The translations under genes and the position numbers were made by a program. From Gordonia sp. PP30 (lineage in GTDB: Bacteria; Actinomycetota; Actinomycetes; Mycobacteriales; Mycobacteriaceae), in contig NZ_CP095864.1 in assembly GCF_023100845.1 (NCBI RefSeq), forward strand, positions 310,001 through 374,000: a stretch of 64,000 nucleotides of DNA. Reading direction: 5' to 3'. The notes beneath the pieces are model-generated. The model was not told where the DNA came from, searched no databases, and saw nothing but the letters and a program-made list of their open reading frames with translations. The stretch's first letter is position 1. Each line of letters starts with the position of its first letter. Below are positions 25,862 through 36,996 of the stretch, piece by piece.

Positions 25862-27312
25862 GGCTCTTCGCCTTTCAGAGTGCGTTGATGTGTTCGGCGA
25901 GCTGACCGGAGTGCAGGAGGGATCGCAAGATGTAGTGGTCGAGGTTGCGGAAGCCCTGGGCGATTCCGCGGAGGTGTTCGAGGCGGCCGTTGATGGCTTC
26001 GACGGGTCCGTTGGAGACTCCGGTATCGAAGTAGGCCAGGATGTCGGCGCGGCGTTTCCAGAGACTTCGCCCGAGTTGGGCGAGTTCGGCTAGCCCGGCG
26101 GGGAGTCCGGTCTGGATGCGTTTGAGGACCTTCCACATCAGTTTCTTGCCCTCGCGGCGCTGCGGGTGCTGGTAGGCGGCGATCAGCTGCTGATACACCT
26201 GGTAGGTGATCTCGACCGCGACGTGCGCGTCATGGCTGGTCAGCGACTCGTACAACCGGATCTTCTGCTTGGCGGTGAGCAACCCGGTACGGGTGTGCAG
26301 GATCCGGCGGATCGTGTACAACGGGTCACCGGCGCGTCCGCGGTGCCCGCATGTCTGCTGCTGAACGCGTTGGCGGCACAGATCGAGCTTGTTTCCGGCC
26401 AGCGCGACGACGTGGAACGGGTCCATCACGACCCGGGCGGCGGGGAGTTCCTGGCTGGTGGCGGTCTTGTAGCCGGTGAATCCGTCCATGGCCACGACTG
26501 TGATCCGGTCGCGGAATCGCTGGTCACGAGTGTTCATCCAGTCTTTGAGGACCTGCGCTGACCGGCCGCCGATCATGTCCAGCAGCCGAGCCGGGCCGGT
26601 GCCCTCGACCACGGGCGTCAAGTCGATCAGAACGGTCACGAAGCTCGGGTCTCCTTGTCCGCGAACGTGTTTCCACTTGTGCTCATCGACGCCCAGGTGC
26701 CGTACACCGTCGAGGTGGCCGCCGTCGTAGACCAGGGCCCGGGCCGCACTCACGGCGATCGCGTTGACTGTCTTCCACGCCAGGCCCAGCGCTGTGGCCA
26801 CCGCTTTCACGCTCATCTTGTCGATCGCGATGCGTTGCAGGATCCAGCGTGTGGTCCGGGCGGTGACCACGGCCCGGGGCGCGGCGACATGATCGATCCC
26901 GCCGCGGAAGATCGTTCGTGGGCAGTCGCTGGTACGGCACACGAACCGGGGCACCGCGACATGCAGAACAACAGGATGGCCGCTGATCGGCACATCAGTG
27001 AGCACGCGGTCGGCGTGATCACGCAGGTCGCCGGCGATCTGACAGCCCGGACAATGCCGATCGGCCTGCAGCACCCGGCACCACAAGTGCGTGCGGCCGC
27101 GGGCATCGACAGCGGCGCCGGTGATCGTCACCCCCAGCTCGACGGTTCGGCAGATCGTGTCAGCAACATCGGCAGTAAGCTCGCTCATGGGTCCTGTGGC
27201 GTGAAAATGGGTGTGTAGGAACTTCCATCTTCACACCCAGGACCCGCCTACATCTTGTGCCCACGCCCGGTCAGCCCAGATCCCACCTACGCACTCTCAG
27301 AGTTGAAGAGCC
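25862..27312 (-). mobile_element. ISL3-family insertion sequence, copy 2
   Basis: Same 1451-bp element in the same orientation, separated from copy 1 by only AAACC (25857-25861). The sequence right after copy 2 is GTCAAACC, which contains the same AAACC, so the spacer probably comes from the same flank. Copies this alike imply a very recent duplication or transposition next to an existing copy. Confidence 0.9.
25875..27188 (-). CDS. ISL3-family transposase, copy 2
   Basis: Product identical over all 437 residues to the copy at 24419-25732; the same zinc motif and DDE core are present and the frame is intact. Confidence 0.93.
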   Translation of the reverse strand: MSELTADVADTICRTVELGVTITGAAVDARGRTHLWCRVLQADRHCPGCQIAGDLRDHADRVLTDVPISGHPVVLHVAVPRFVCRTSDCPRTIFRGGIDHVAAPRAVVTARTTRWILQRIAIDKMSVKAVATALGLAWKTVNAIAVSAARALVYDGGHLDGVRHLGVDEHKWKHVRGQGDPSFVTVLIDLTPVVEGTGPARLLDMIGGRSAQVLKDWMNTRDQRFRDRITVVAMDGFTGYKTATSQELPAARVVMDPFHVVALAGNKLDLCRQRVQQQTCGHRGRAGDPLYTIRRILHTRTGLLTAKQKIRLYESLTSHDAHVAVEITYQVYQQLIAAYQHPQRREGKKLMWKVLKRIQTGLPAGLAELAQLGRSLWKRRADILAYFDTGVSNGPVEAINGRLEHLRGIAQGFRNLDHYILRSLLHSGQLAEHINAL

Positions 27313-27441
27313 GTCAAACCCGCCACCGCGCTGGTTCAATGCGGTGGCGACGGATTGGCCGTAATCAGCCTCTCTCTGGATGCAAAGAACAACACCTGGT
27401 ATCAGGGCGAAGAGATCAATCCGTCGGGAAGCCTCGGATAG
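27313..27441 (+). pseudogene. 3' remnant of a second small secreted protein gene
   Basis: Directly after the right IS end the frame reads VKPATALVQCGGDGLAVISL and continues for 22 residues to a stop at 27439-27441 (NTWYQGEEINPSGSLG at the end). It aligns with the C-terminal 45 residues of the secreted protein at 23734-24285, including the cysteine and the PSGSL-like end. Its start codon survives at 24401-24403 on the far side of the IS pair, but about 130 middle codons are gone, so IS insertion was accompanied by deletion. Confidence 0.75.
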
Positions 27442-27475
27442 GTCTGGCCCGACGTGTTCCTGGCGTCCGGCAACG

Positions 27476-27520
27476 ACGAGGTACGCCACCGGAAGTCGGG
27501 TGGCGTACCTCGTTGTCTTT
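27476..27520 (+). terminator. Strong rho-independent terminator
   Basis: ACGAGGTACGCCACC at 27476-27490 pairs perfectly with GGTGGCGTACCTCGT at 27499-27513 across an 8-nt loop and is followed by a T-rich tract (TGTCTTTACTTT). This is an unusually canonical terminator for such GC-rich DNA and closes the old mycolyltransferase/secreted-protein unit. Confidence 0.88.
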
Positions 27521-27617
27521 ACTTTGGAACAACTCGTCGGATGATTCACTTCTGAGAATCCGGACCATCAGGTGGGCGGAGTTCTCGAAAGCTCGATCAG
27601 TGTTGCGCCTGAGTGGG

Positions 27618-29498
<1,881 letters not shown>

Positions 29499-29635
29499 GG
29501 GGAACTTTCGTCGAGGGGCACGCCGGGTTGTGGTGAATCTCCGGTGCGGTGCCCGCTGTCGAGCACATCATGAGCGTGGCGCACTCGCCAGGTTCGGGAT
29601 GTTCGCAATCGGCAGGAGATACCGCTCATCGGCAT

Positions 29636-30625
29636 TCAGTTTCGTGTTGCGCGTCTCAGCGTCTGGGAGGGCAGCTCGCCGAATCGCCGACGATATGCCC
29701 CTGCGAAGCTGCCCATGTTCACGTATCCCCACGCGTGTGCCGCGGCCGCGACCGACTGTGTCCCCGATGTCAGCTCGCGGCGCACCCCCTGGAGTCGGCG
29801 CTCCACCAGATAGCGGCGTGGCGAGGTATCGAGATACTTTGCGAAAGCCCCGCTCAGGGCGCGGACGCTGACCCCGGCTACTTGAGCGATCTCGGCGATC
29901 GTCGGCAGGTCCCGGGCGTGCTCATCGATGTAGTGCACCGCGGTCCGAACATAGCCGGGGGCGGGCACCGCGCTGGTCGTGGTCAGATCCACGCCGGCAT
30001 GGCGGGCCCACTCGGTGAGCAACTGCGCCGCCAGCATCTCCTCCAGCTGACGTCCCACGCGCCCGTGCGCCACATCGTCGGGCGCCGCCGCGGCCGTTCG
30101 GGTCGCGAAATCGAGGAGCGCGAGCCACGGGCTGCTCGGGCCGCCGATCACGCACGGAGTGGACCACAGCCGGGCACTCGGGACATCGCCGTACCAGCGC
30201 AGTGCCAGGTCGGTGAGTAGTCGGTCGGGCACGGTGAGATTCAATTGCAGGTGATCCTGGTCGGCGTCGAGCCGGTACGGGGTGTGACCGCAGTCGACCA
30301 CGAAGGTCTGGTCGCCGGACAACTCGGCCGCATTGCGCGGCACGCCGTGCCGGGTCCGTCCCCGCACGGTGGTGAGTGCCAGCACGTTTCCCGACTCGGA
30401 GTCGAAATCGTCGAGCTTCACGTGGACGCCGTAGCTGAAGTGGGTCAAGATGATGCCCCCGATCGAGATCGAGTACATCGACGACGCCGGGGATGTCGCG
30501 CGCCCGACGGGACGGACGGCGAAGTGCATGTACTTCACGTCTGTCCACGCACGGATCGCGTCCCAGTCGTCCACTGTCCGTGGCGTGCGATGTTCCATCG
30601 GTCGCGGATCGAGCAGGCTGCGCAT
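29636..30625 (-). CDS. AraC-family transcriptional regulator
   Basis: A 329-residue regulator with an AraC-type cupin-like sensing half and two C-terminal helix-turn-helices (TIAEIAQVAGVSVRALSGAF and the SVAAAAHAWGYVNMGSFAGAYRRRFG region). I chose ATG 30625 because TAGCCT (complement of 30633-30638) lies 7 nt upstream, giving a leaderless mRNA; in-frame starts at 30649 and 30676 lie upstream of that promoter. It probably controls the serine hydrolase gene downstream. The ligand is unknown. Confidence 0.82.
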   Translation of the reverse strand: MRSLLDPRPMEHRTPRTVDDWDAIRAWTDVKYMHFAVRPVGRATSPASSMYSISIGGIILTHFSYGVHVKLDDFDSESGNVLALTTVRGRTRHGVPRNAAELSGDQTFVVDCGHTPYRLDADQDHLQLNLTVPDRLLTDLALRWYGDVPSARLWSTPCVIGGPSSPWLALLDFATRTAAAAPDDVAHGRVGRQLEEMLAAQLLTEWARHAGVDLTTTSAVPAPGYVRTAVHYIDEHARDLPTIAEIAQVAGVSVRALSGAFAKYLDTSPRRYLVERRLQGVRRELTSGTQSVAAAAHAWGYVNMGSFAGAYRRRFGELPSQTLRRATRN

Positions 30626-30749
30626 GCCGATCAGGCTACCGGCGGACATCGTCACCAGGGGCCCGTGCGCGCGCATCTCGGAGATCTCGCCGTGGATACG
30701 CGACCGCCGCCCCCGGAGCGAGGGGCGGCGGGTCGTGGGAGGGATGGAA

Positions 30750-32611
<1,862 letters not shown>

Positions 32612-32640
32612 TCAAGCTCCTAGATCAAAGGAAGGGGTTT

Positions 32641-32678
32641 GACCGGCGCGTCGAACGGCCCGCGACGGAGGGCCGGTC
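32641..32678 (-). promoter_or_regulatory. leuA attenuator hairpins
   Basis: In the transcript GACCGGC (32678-32672) can pair with GCCGGTC (32647-32641), and the overlapping GGCCC (32674-32670) can instead pair with GGGCC (32661-32657). The two pairings exclude each other. The leader peptide stop codon lies 3 nt before the first arm, so a ribosome finishing or stalling there would decide the fold. A C/T-rich run follows the last arm. Confidence 0.65.
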
Positions 32679-32681
32679 GTG

Positions 32682-32723
32682 TCAGACCCCGCCGCGGCAA
32701 CCGAGAAGAAGGGTGCGCTGCAT
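32682..32723 (-). CDS. leuL: leuA leader peptide
   Basis: A 13-residue ORF, MQRTLLLGCRGGV, with three successive leucine codons (CTT CTT CTC). Its ATG lies 6 nt after a TATCAT -10 box, so it would be translated from a leaderless 5' end. Leu-codon leader peptides upstream of leuA are known in Streptomyces and Corynebacterium. Ribosome stalling at these codons when leucyl-tRNA is scarce would favour read-through into leuA. Confidence 0.72.
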   Translation of the reverse strand: MQRTLLLGCRGGV

Positions 32724-32729
32724 ATCTGC

Positions 32730-32759
32730 ATGATACGACATCCCGTCGACACCGATCAA
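32730..32759 (-). promoter_or_regulatory. Promoter of leuL-leuA
   Basis: On the minus strand, TTGATC (complement of 32754-32759) and TATCAT (complement of 32730-32735) are separated by 18 bp and the -10 box lies 6 nt before the leader peptide start. Confidence 0.7.
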
Positions 32760-32770
32760 ACACTCGGGAC

Positions 32771-32800
32771 TGGACAAACTAAGGCTTACCTAATTACAGT
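32771..32800 (+). promoter_or_regulatory. Promoter 1 with IdeR/DtxR-type iron box
   Basis: TGGACA (32771-32776) and TACAGT (32795-32800) form a good -35/-10 pair with an 18-bp spacer. The spacer is almost filled by 32775-32793, whose complement TTAGGTAAGCCTTAGTTTG matches the DtxR/IdeR consensus TWAGGTWAGSCTWACCTWA at 16 of 19 positions. Iron-loaded IdeR would therefore block RNA polymerase here. The promoter faces away from leuA. Confidence 0.65.
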
Positions 32801-32806
32801 GGGGAG

Positions 32807-32927
32807 GCCCCGTCCAACGGCGTGCGGGGAAGCGGCTGGGGAGAAGCGCCACGGACTTCGCCCACACCTGCCGGCACACACCGGCATGCGAAGGCAGGCC
32901 CCCGAGGGAAGACGTCTCGGGGGCCTG
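32807..32927 (+). ncRNA. Putative iron-regulated small RNA
   Basis: From the predicted start of promoter 1 to the end of a strong double hairpin is about 120 nt without a convincing coding frame or ribosome-binding site. That size and layout fit a small regulatory RNA made under iron starvation, comparable in idea to the mycobacterial MrsI RNA. The exact 5' end is inferred from the -10 box; no expression can be seen from sequence. Confidence 0.4.
32869..32927 (+). terminator. Double hairpin, unit 1
   Basis: A small hairpin (TGCCGG/CCGGCA, 32869-32886) is followed by a perfect 12-bp stem CAGGCCCCCGAG/CTCGGGGGCCTG (32895-32906 with 32916-32927). The same pair of hairpins recurs at 33260-33320. 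Only a short T-containing tail (TCTGCAT) follows. Confidence 0.75.
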
Positions 32928-32971
32928 TCTGCATCGGCGTCGCCGCCGCGGATCCCGTAAGCGAGACACAC

Positions 32972-33002
32972 TTCACTGTGTGATTAGCTTAGCCTAAGCT
33001 AA
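32972..33002 (+). promoter_or_regulatory. Promoter 2 with palindromic iron box
   Basis: TTAGCTTAGCCTAAGCTAA at 32984-33002 is a perfect 19-bp palindrome with the half-site TTAGCTTAG, one base per half away from the IdeR/DtxR ideal TTAGGTTAG. It overlaps a plausible -10 TAAGCT (32995-33000), which has TTCACT (32972-32977) 17 bp upstream. The 52-residue peptide gene begins 66 bp downstream. Confidence 0.75.
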
Positions 33003-33068
33003 TCTGACGGCAATGCCTGAGCAATGTGTCAGGCAGTCGACCGTTCATCCGCACAGGAGGAGTTCAAT

Positions 33069-33227
33069 ATGGGCAGCATCGATTGGGGTTCGATCCCGAT
33101 CATCGGCGATCTCGGCCACGCTCTGGCCGGTACCGGGGCGTTTCAGGAAGTCTGGATCCCGGTCTGGAACACGATCGCGGTCGGCGTGAACTCGGTCTTC
33201 GGCCAGGACATCCTCTGGCATCAGTGA
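33069..33227 (+). CDS. 52-residue hydrophobic peptide under an iron box
   Basis: A short ORF with an excellent ribosome-binding site (AGGAGG at 33055-33060, 8 nt before ATG). The product starts MGSIDWGSIPIIGDLGHALA and ends FGQDILWHQ; it has three tryptophans, no cysteine, no signal peptide and a net charge near -2. The gene lies downstream of a palindromic iron box and is closed by a double hairpin, so it is a self-contained transcription unit. Size, lack of signal peptide and amphipathic character recall the small PorA/PorH channel peptides of mycolate bacteria, but I see no specific similarity. Function unknown. Confidence 0.7.
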   Translation: MGSIDWGSIPIIGDLGHALAGTGAFQEVWIPVWNTIAVGVNSVFGQDILWHQ

Positions 33228-33259
33228 GTTCCGCGGCGCCTTGAGCGCGAAGACGCGGT

Positions 33260-33320
33260 CGCCGGCGTGTGCCGGCGCAGGGAGACAGGCCCCCGAGAGA
33301 AGACGTCTCGGGGGCCTGTC
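33260..33320 (+). terminator. Double hairpin, unit 2
   Basis: CGCCGGC/GCCGGCG (33260-33277) is followed by a 14-bp perfect stem GACAGGCCCCCGAG/CTCGGGGGCCTGTC (33284-33297 with 33307-33320). Arms and loop (GAAGACGT) match unit 1 closely, so the two units arose by duplication. Confidence 0.8.
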
Positions 33321-33349
33321 CGTATCCAGTATCGGCGACGATGCGCCGC

Positions 33350-33913
33350 TCACGCGAACGGCGTGCCCCAATGTCCGGAGAAAGCGATCTCTTTGAGCGG
33401 CAGGCGCTCTCGCGGCCAGGCGTCGCGCTCCCGGATCTCCGGCGTGAGCGTGTCCGGGTCGTCGGCCAGTCGTCCGATCGCGAGCAGCACCATCGGCCGG
33501 ACTCCCTTCGGGATGCCGAAGGCCTCGATCGCGGCGGCCTTGCTGAATCCGGCCATCGGGTGCGCGTTGTAGCCGAGCGACACCGCCTGGATGATCATCT
33601 GGCCCAGGGCGAGACCGGCGTCGACCGCGCCGTACTCGTGCTTGGCCGGGTCGTCGGGCTCGTCGGTGGTGCACACCAGGATGAAGGCGGCCGACGCCGG
33701 CGCCCAGCTCGCATTGCCGCGGTTGAGTGTCGCGGTCAGCGCGGCGAAGGTGTCGTCGCCGCGGCGGCCGACCACCAGGCGCACCGGCTGGATCCGGCCC
33801 CAGGTCGGCGCCCAGCGGCCGGCGTCCAGGATCGAGGTCAGTTCGGCGTCGTCGATGGTGGCGGAGGTGTCGTAGCCGCGCGCGCTCCAGCGGCCGGCGA
33901 TCAAGGGATGCAT
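33350..33913 (-). CDS. Nitroreductase-family FMN oxidoreductase
   Basis: A 187-residue flavoprotein of the nitroreductase fold that reduces nitro compounds or quinones with NAD(P)H. Typical segments are RWSARGYDTSATI at the start, DAGRWAPTWGRIQPVRLVVG (phosphate-binding), GLALGQMIIQAVSLGYNAHPMAGF and IPKGVRPMVLLAIG. The ATG at 33913 is preceded by TAGGGT (complement of 33921-33926) 7 nt upstream, so the mRNA is leaderless; the longer frame to 33988 is not used. It is convergent with the iron-box peptide gene. Confidence 0.85.
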   Translation of the reverse strand: MHPLIAGRWSARGYDTSATIDDAELTSILDAGRWAPTWGRIQPVRLVVGRRGDDTFAALTATLNRGNASWAPASAAFILVCTTDEPDDPAKHEYGAVDAGLALGQMIIQAVSLGYNAHPMAGFSKAAAIEAFGIPKGVRPMVLLAIGRLADDPDTLTPEIRERDAWPRERLPLKEIAFSGHWGTPFA

Positions 33914-34055
33914 GACGACCACCCTACGGCGCGGCATCCGCGTCGGCCCCGGCGCGAAACGCCCGTATCGGGCAACGTCGGAGATCACTGCAAAGGACCA
34001 GGTAGAGGGGTCGATACACTCCCGGAGTCAGTTTCTCGGAAGAGAGGTCCCACCC

Positions 34056-35390
34056 GTGAATCCGGTCCTCGGAACGCCGAACGGCGCCGACACGGCATGG
34101 CTGCTGGCGGCCTTCGCGCTGGTGCTGTTGATGACGCCCGGCCTGGCCCTCTTCTACGGCGGCATGGTGCGCAGCAAGAGCGTGCTGAACATGATGATGA
34201 TGTGCCTGGCGGCGATCCCGGTGGTCTGGGTGATCTGGTTGCTGTTCGGCTACTCGGCGGCGTTCGGGCCGGACAAGGCGGGTCTGATCGGCGACCCGAC
34301 GGCGTTCGCGGGGTTACAGCATCTGTTCGGCGGTTTCGCCCCGGACGGCTCGGACACCGGCAAGATGCCGCTGGTCCAGCACATTCCAGCGATGCTGTTC
34401 GTCGCTTTCGAGGCCGGTTTCGCGATGGTCACCGTCGCGCTCATCGCGGGCGCCGTGGCCGACCGCATGCGATTCGGGGCGTGGCTGACGTTCTCCGCAC
34501 TGTGGATCACGCTGGTCTACATCCCGGTGGCGCACTGGGTCTTCGCGGCGCCCGGACTGACCGGCGCGGCGCACGGCGGCTGGATCGTCTCCAAACTGCA
34601 CGCCATCGACTTCGCCGGTGGCACGGCGGTCGAAATCAACTCCGGCGCTTCGGCTTTGGTGATGGCACTGCTGCTCGGCCGACGCGTCGGCTGGCCCAGC
34701 GATCCGATGCGTCCGCACAATCTGCCGTTCGTGATGCTCGGGGCCGGACTGCTCTGGTTCGGGTGGTTCGGCTTCAACGCCGGGTCGACGCTGGCCGCGA
34801 ACGGCTCCGCGGCGCTGATCGCCGCCAACACGCTCGGTTCGGGCGCGGTGGCCATGGTGGCGTGGCTGGTCGTCGAGCGGGTGCGGCACGGCAAGCCGAC
34901 GTCGTTCGGTGCGGCATCGGGTGTGGTCGCCGGTCTGGTCGCGATCACCCCGGCCTGTGGGTCGGTCACGCCGATCGGTGCGATGGCGGTCGGCGCCGCG
35001 GCCGGTGTGGCGAGTTCGTTCGCCATCGAGCTCAAGTACCGCTGGCGGTACGACGACTCGCTCGACGTGGTGGGTGTTCACCTGGTGTCCGGCGTGGTCG
35101 GCACCCTGATGATCGGCCTGGTGGCTAGCAGGTCGACCCCCACCGGCGTCGACGGCCTGCTGTACGGCGGTGGCTTCGACCAGCTGTGGCGGCAGGTGGT
35201 CGCGGTGCTGACCGTGCTGCTGTACGCGATGACCGTGACGGTCATCGTCGGATTCGTGCTCAACCGGTTGATCGGCCTGCGCGCGCACGCCCACCACGAG
35301 GCGGAAGGCCTCGACGACAGCTTGCACGCGGAGTCCGCCTACGACTTCCACGTCGACCGCGGCCGCCGGATCCCGGGCCTCGGCGGCTGA
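34056..35390 (+). CDS. amt: Ammonium transporter Amt, first pore histidine replaced by Glu
   Basis: An 11-helix channel-like transporter for ammonium (444 residues). Family signatures include LFYGGMVRSKSVLNM and AHGGWI. The second histidine of the conserved pore pair is present (H342, VVGVHLVSG), but the first is glutamate: DFAGGTAVEINSGASAL has E193 where AmtB has H168. Some fungal Mep proteins carry acidic residues there and have altered pH dependence. Start GTG 34056 follows AGAGAGG. No glnK follows, so control by a PII protein is not shown locally. Confidence 0.93.
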   Translation: MNPVLGTPNGADTAWLLAAFALVLLMTPGLALFYGGMVRSKSVLNMMMMCLAAIPVVWVIWLLFGYSAAFGPDKAGLIGDPTAFAGLQHLFGGFAPDGSDTGKMPLVQHIPAMLFVAFEAGFAMVTVALIAGAVADRMRFGAWLTFSALWITLVYIPVAHWVFAAPGLTGAAHGGWIVSKLHAIDFAGGTAVEINSGASALVMALLLGRRVGWPSDPMRPHNLPFVMLGAGLLWFGWFGFNAGSTLAANGSAALIAANTLGSGAVAMVAWLVVERVRHGKPTSFGAASGVVAGLVAITPACGSVTPIGAMAVGAAAGVASSFAIELKYRWRYDDSLDVVGVHLVSGVVGTLMIGLVASRSTPTGVDGLLYGGGFDQLWRQVVAVLTVLLYAMTVTVIVGFVLNRLIGLRAHAHHEAEGLDDSLHAESAYDFHVDRGRRIPGLGG

Positions 35391-35397
35391 GTCCGGT

Positions 35398-36933
35398 CTA
35401 CCGCACGGCGTCCTTCCCGCGCATCACGTAGGCGACGACGACGGACAGCACCAGCAGGGCGATGCCGCCGGCGAGTGCGGCGGCGTGCATGCCGTCGACG
35501 AAGGCCTGCTTGGCGGCCAGCGCCACCGGGCTGTCGGTGCCGACGTGGTCGAGCGTCTCGCCGAGCGAGTCGGCGAACCGGCCGTCGCTATGGCCGAGGA
35601 AGACCGCGGTGGCGAGCGAGCCGAAGAGCGCGAGCCCCAGGGCGGTGCCGAGCTCGAAACTGGTCTCCGAGACGCCCGACGCGGCGCCGGACTGCTCCGG
35701 CGGCGCCGAACCGACGACGACGTCGGACACCAGCGCGAACTGGATGCCGTAGCCGATACCGCTGATCGCGGTGAGCACCAGGAAGATCCAGAGTGGGCTG
35801 TGCACGCCGAGGCTGAGGACGCCGAGGTTGCCGGCCGCGGCCAGCAGCAGGGAGAGGGTGAGGGCTCGCCGGACGCCCATGAATCGGGCGACGCGCGCGG
35901 CGGCGACCGAGAACACGGCGATGGTGATCGCCATCGGAATGCCGGCGAGCGCGGCGGCGAGGACGTCGTACTCCTGTACCGATTGCAGGTAGACGTTGGT
36001 CAGGTAGGCCATGCCGCCCTGGGCCATCATGCCGAAGAGTGCGACCGCGATGCAGGCGCTGAAGGCGGCGCTGGAGAACAGCCGCAGGTTCACCAGGGGC
36101 GCCGGAGTGCGCTTCTGGTGCCGGAGGAAGAGCCAGATCATCGTCGCGCCGAAGAGGCCGATCACCACGCTGCGGATCGAGATGCCTTCCGCAGCCGCGT
36201 CTTTCACGGCGTAGACGATAGGGAGGATGCCGAGCAGCGACAGCACCACGCCAAGGATGTCGAAGGGGTGGGTGGAGCGTGCGCGGTACTCGGGCAGCAG
36301 GAACGGTGCGAACACGAAGAGCGCCGCGATCACCGGAACGTTGATCAGGAAGACCACGCCCCACCAGTAGTGGTGCAGCAGGAAGCCGCCGATCACCGGG
36401 CCGATGGCCGCGCCGCCGGCGAAGGCCGCGGTCCAGATGCCGATGGCGCGAGCGCGGTCGGCGGGGTGCGGGAACATGTTGGCGATCAGCGAGAGGCTGG
36501 CCGGCATCAGGGTGGCGCCGCCGATGCCCATCAGGGCGCGGGCGCCGATGAGGAACGCCGCGTTCGGGGCGAAGGCCGCGGCCACCGAGGCGATGCCGAA
36601 GACCGCCGCGCCGATCAGCAGGATGCGGCGGCGGCCGATCCGGTCGCCGAGGTTGCCCATGGTCATCAGCAGGCCGGCGATCAGGAAGCCGTAGACGTCG
36701 AGGATCCACAGCTCTTGCGTGGCCGACGGGTGCAGCGCTTGCGCGATGGTCGGCATCGCCAGGTAGAGGACCGAGAAGTCCATCGACACCAGGATCACCG
36801 GCAGCATCAGGACGACCAGGCCGAACCAGGCACGACGGCGCCCGAGAGCGCTCGGGCTCTCGTCGGCGGTGAGTGGTTGCGGCGTCATCTGGTCGTCGGC
36901 TCCGGGGGTCTGGTGTTCGGTGGTGAGGCTCAT
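35398..36933 (-). CDS. MFS drug exporter, DHA2 (14-helix) family
   Basis: A proton-driven multidrug exporter of 511 residues. The first helices carry LVSMDFSVLYLAMPTIAQAL and motif A GNLGDRIGRRRILLIG; motif C-like glycines are in GGAAIGPVIGGFLLHHYWWG. Closest types are SmvA/QacA/LfrA-like transporters. It is divergent from a TetR regulator with two matching operators in the shared 140-bp gap, the normal arrangement for a regulated efflux pump. Start ATG 36933. Confidence 0.88.
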   Translation of the reverse strand: MSLTTEHQTPGADDQMTPQPLTADESPSALGRRRAWFGLVVLMLPVILVSMDFSVLYLAMPTIAQALHPSATQELWILDVYGFLIAGLLMTMGNLGDRIGRRRILLIGAAVFGIASVAAAFAPNAAFLIGARALMGIGGATLMPASLSLIANMFPHPADRARAIGIWTAAFAGGAAIGPVIGGFLLHHYWWGVVFLINVPVIAALFVFAPFLLPEYRARSTHPFDILGVVLSLLGILPIVYAVKDAAAEGISIRSVVIGLFGATMIWLFLRHQKRTPAPLVNLRLFSSAAFSACIAVALFGMMAQGGMAYLTNVYLQSVQEYDVLAAALAGIPMAITIAVFSVAAARVARFMGVRRALTLSLLLAAAGNLGVLSLGVHSPLWIFLVLTAISGIGYGIQFALVSDVVVGSAPPEQSGAASGVSETSFELGTALGLALFGSLATAVFLGHSDGRFADSLGETLDHVGTDSPVALAAKQAFVDGMHAAALAGGIALLVLSVVVAYVMRGKDAVR

Positions 36934-36996
36934 GGTTTCCGGGGGTCGTCGTTTCGGGGGAATGGGCGTGACTGCGCCGCGTCGGGTCGACGCGGC

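Noticed and set aside
24398-27320. Composite transposon made of the two IS copies
   Set aside because: Only 5 bp lie between the copies, so nothing is carried; no 8-bp target duplication is seen at the outer ends.
32679-32960. A 93-codon plus-strand frame across the first iron-box region
   Set aside because: It starts upstream of the promoter, runs through both hairpin arms and is biased like random GC-rich DNA; a non-coding RNA explains the region better.
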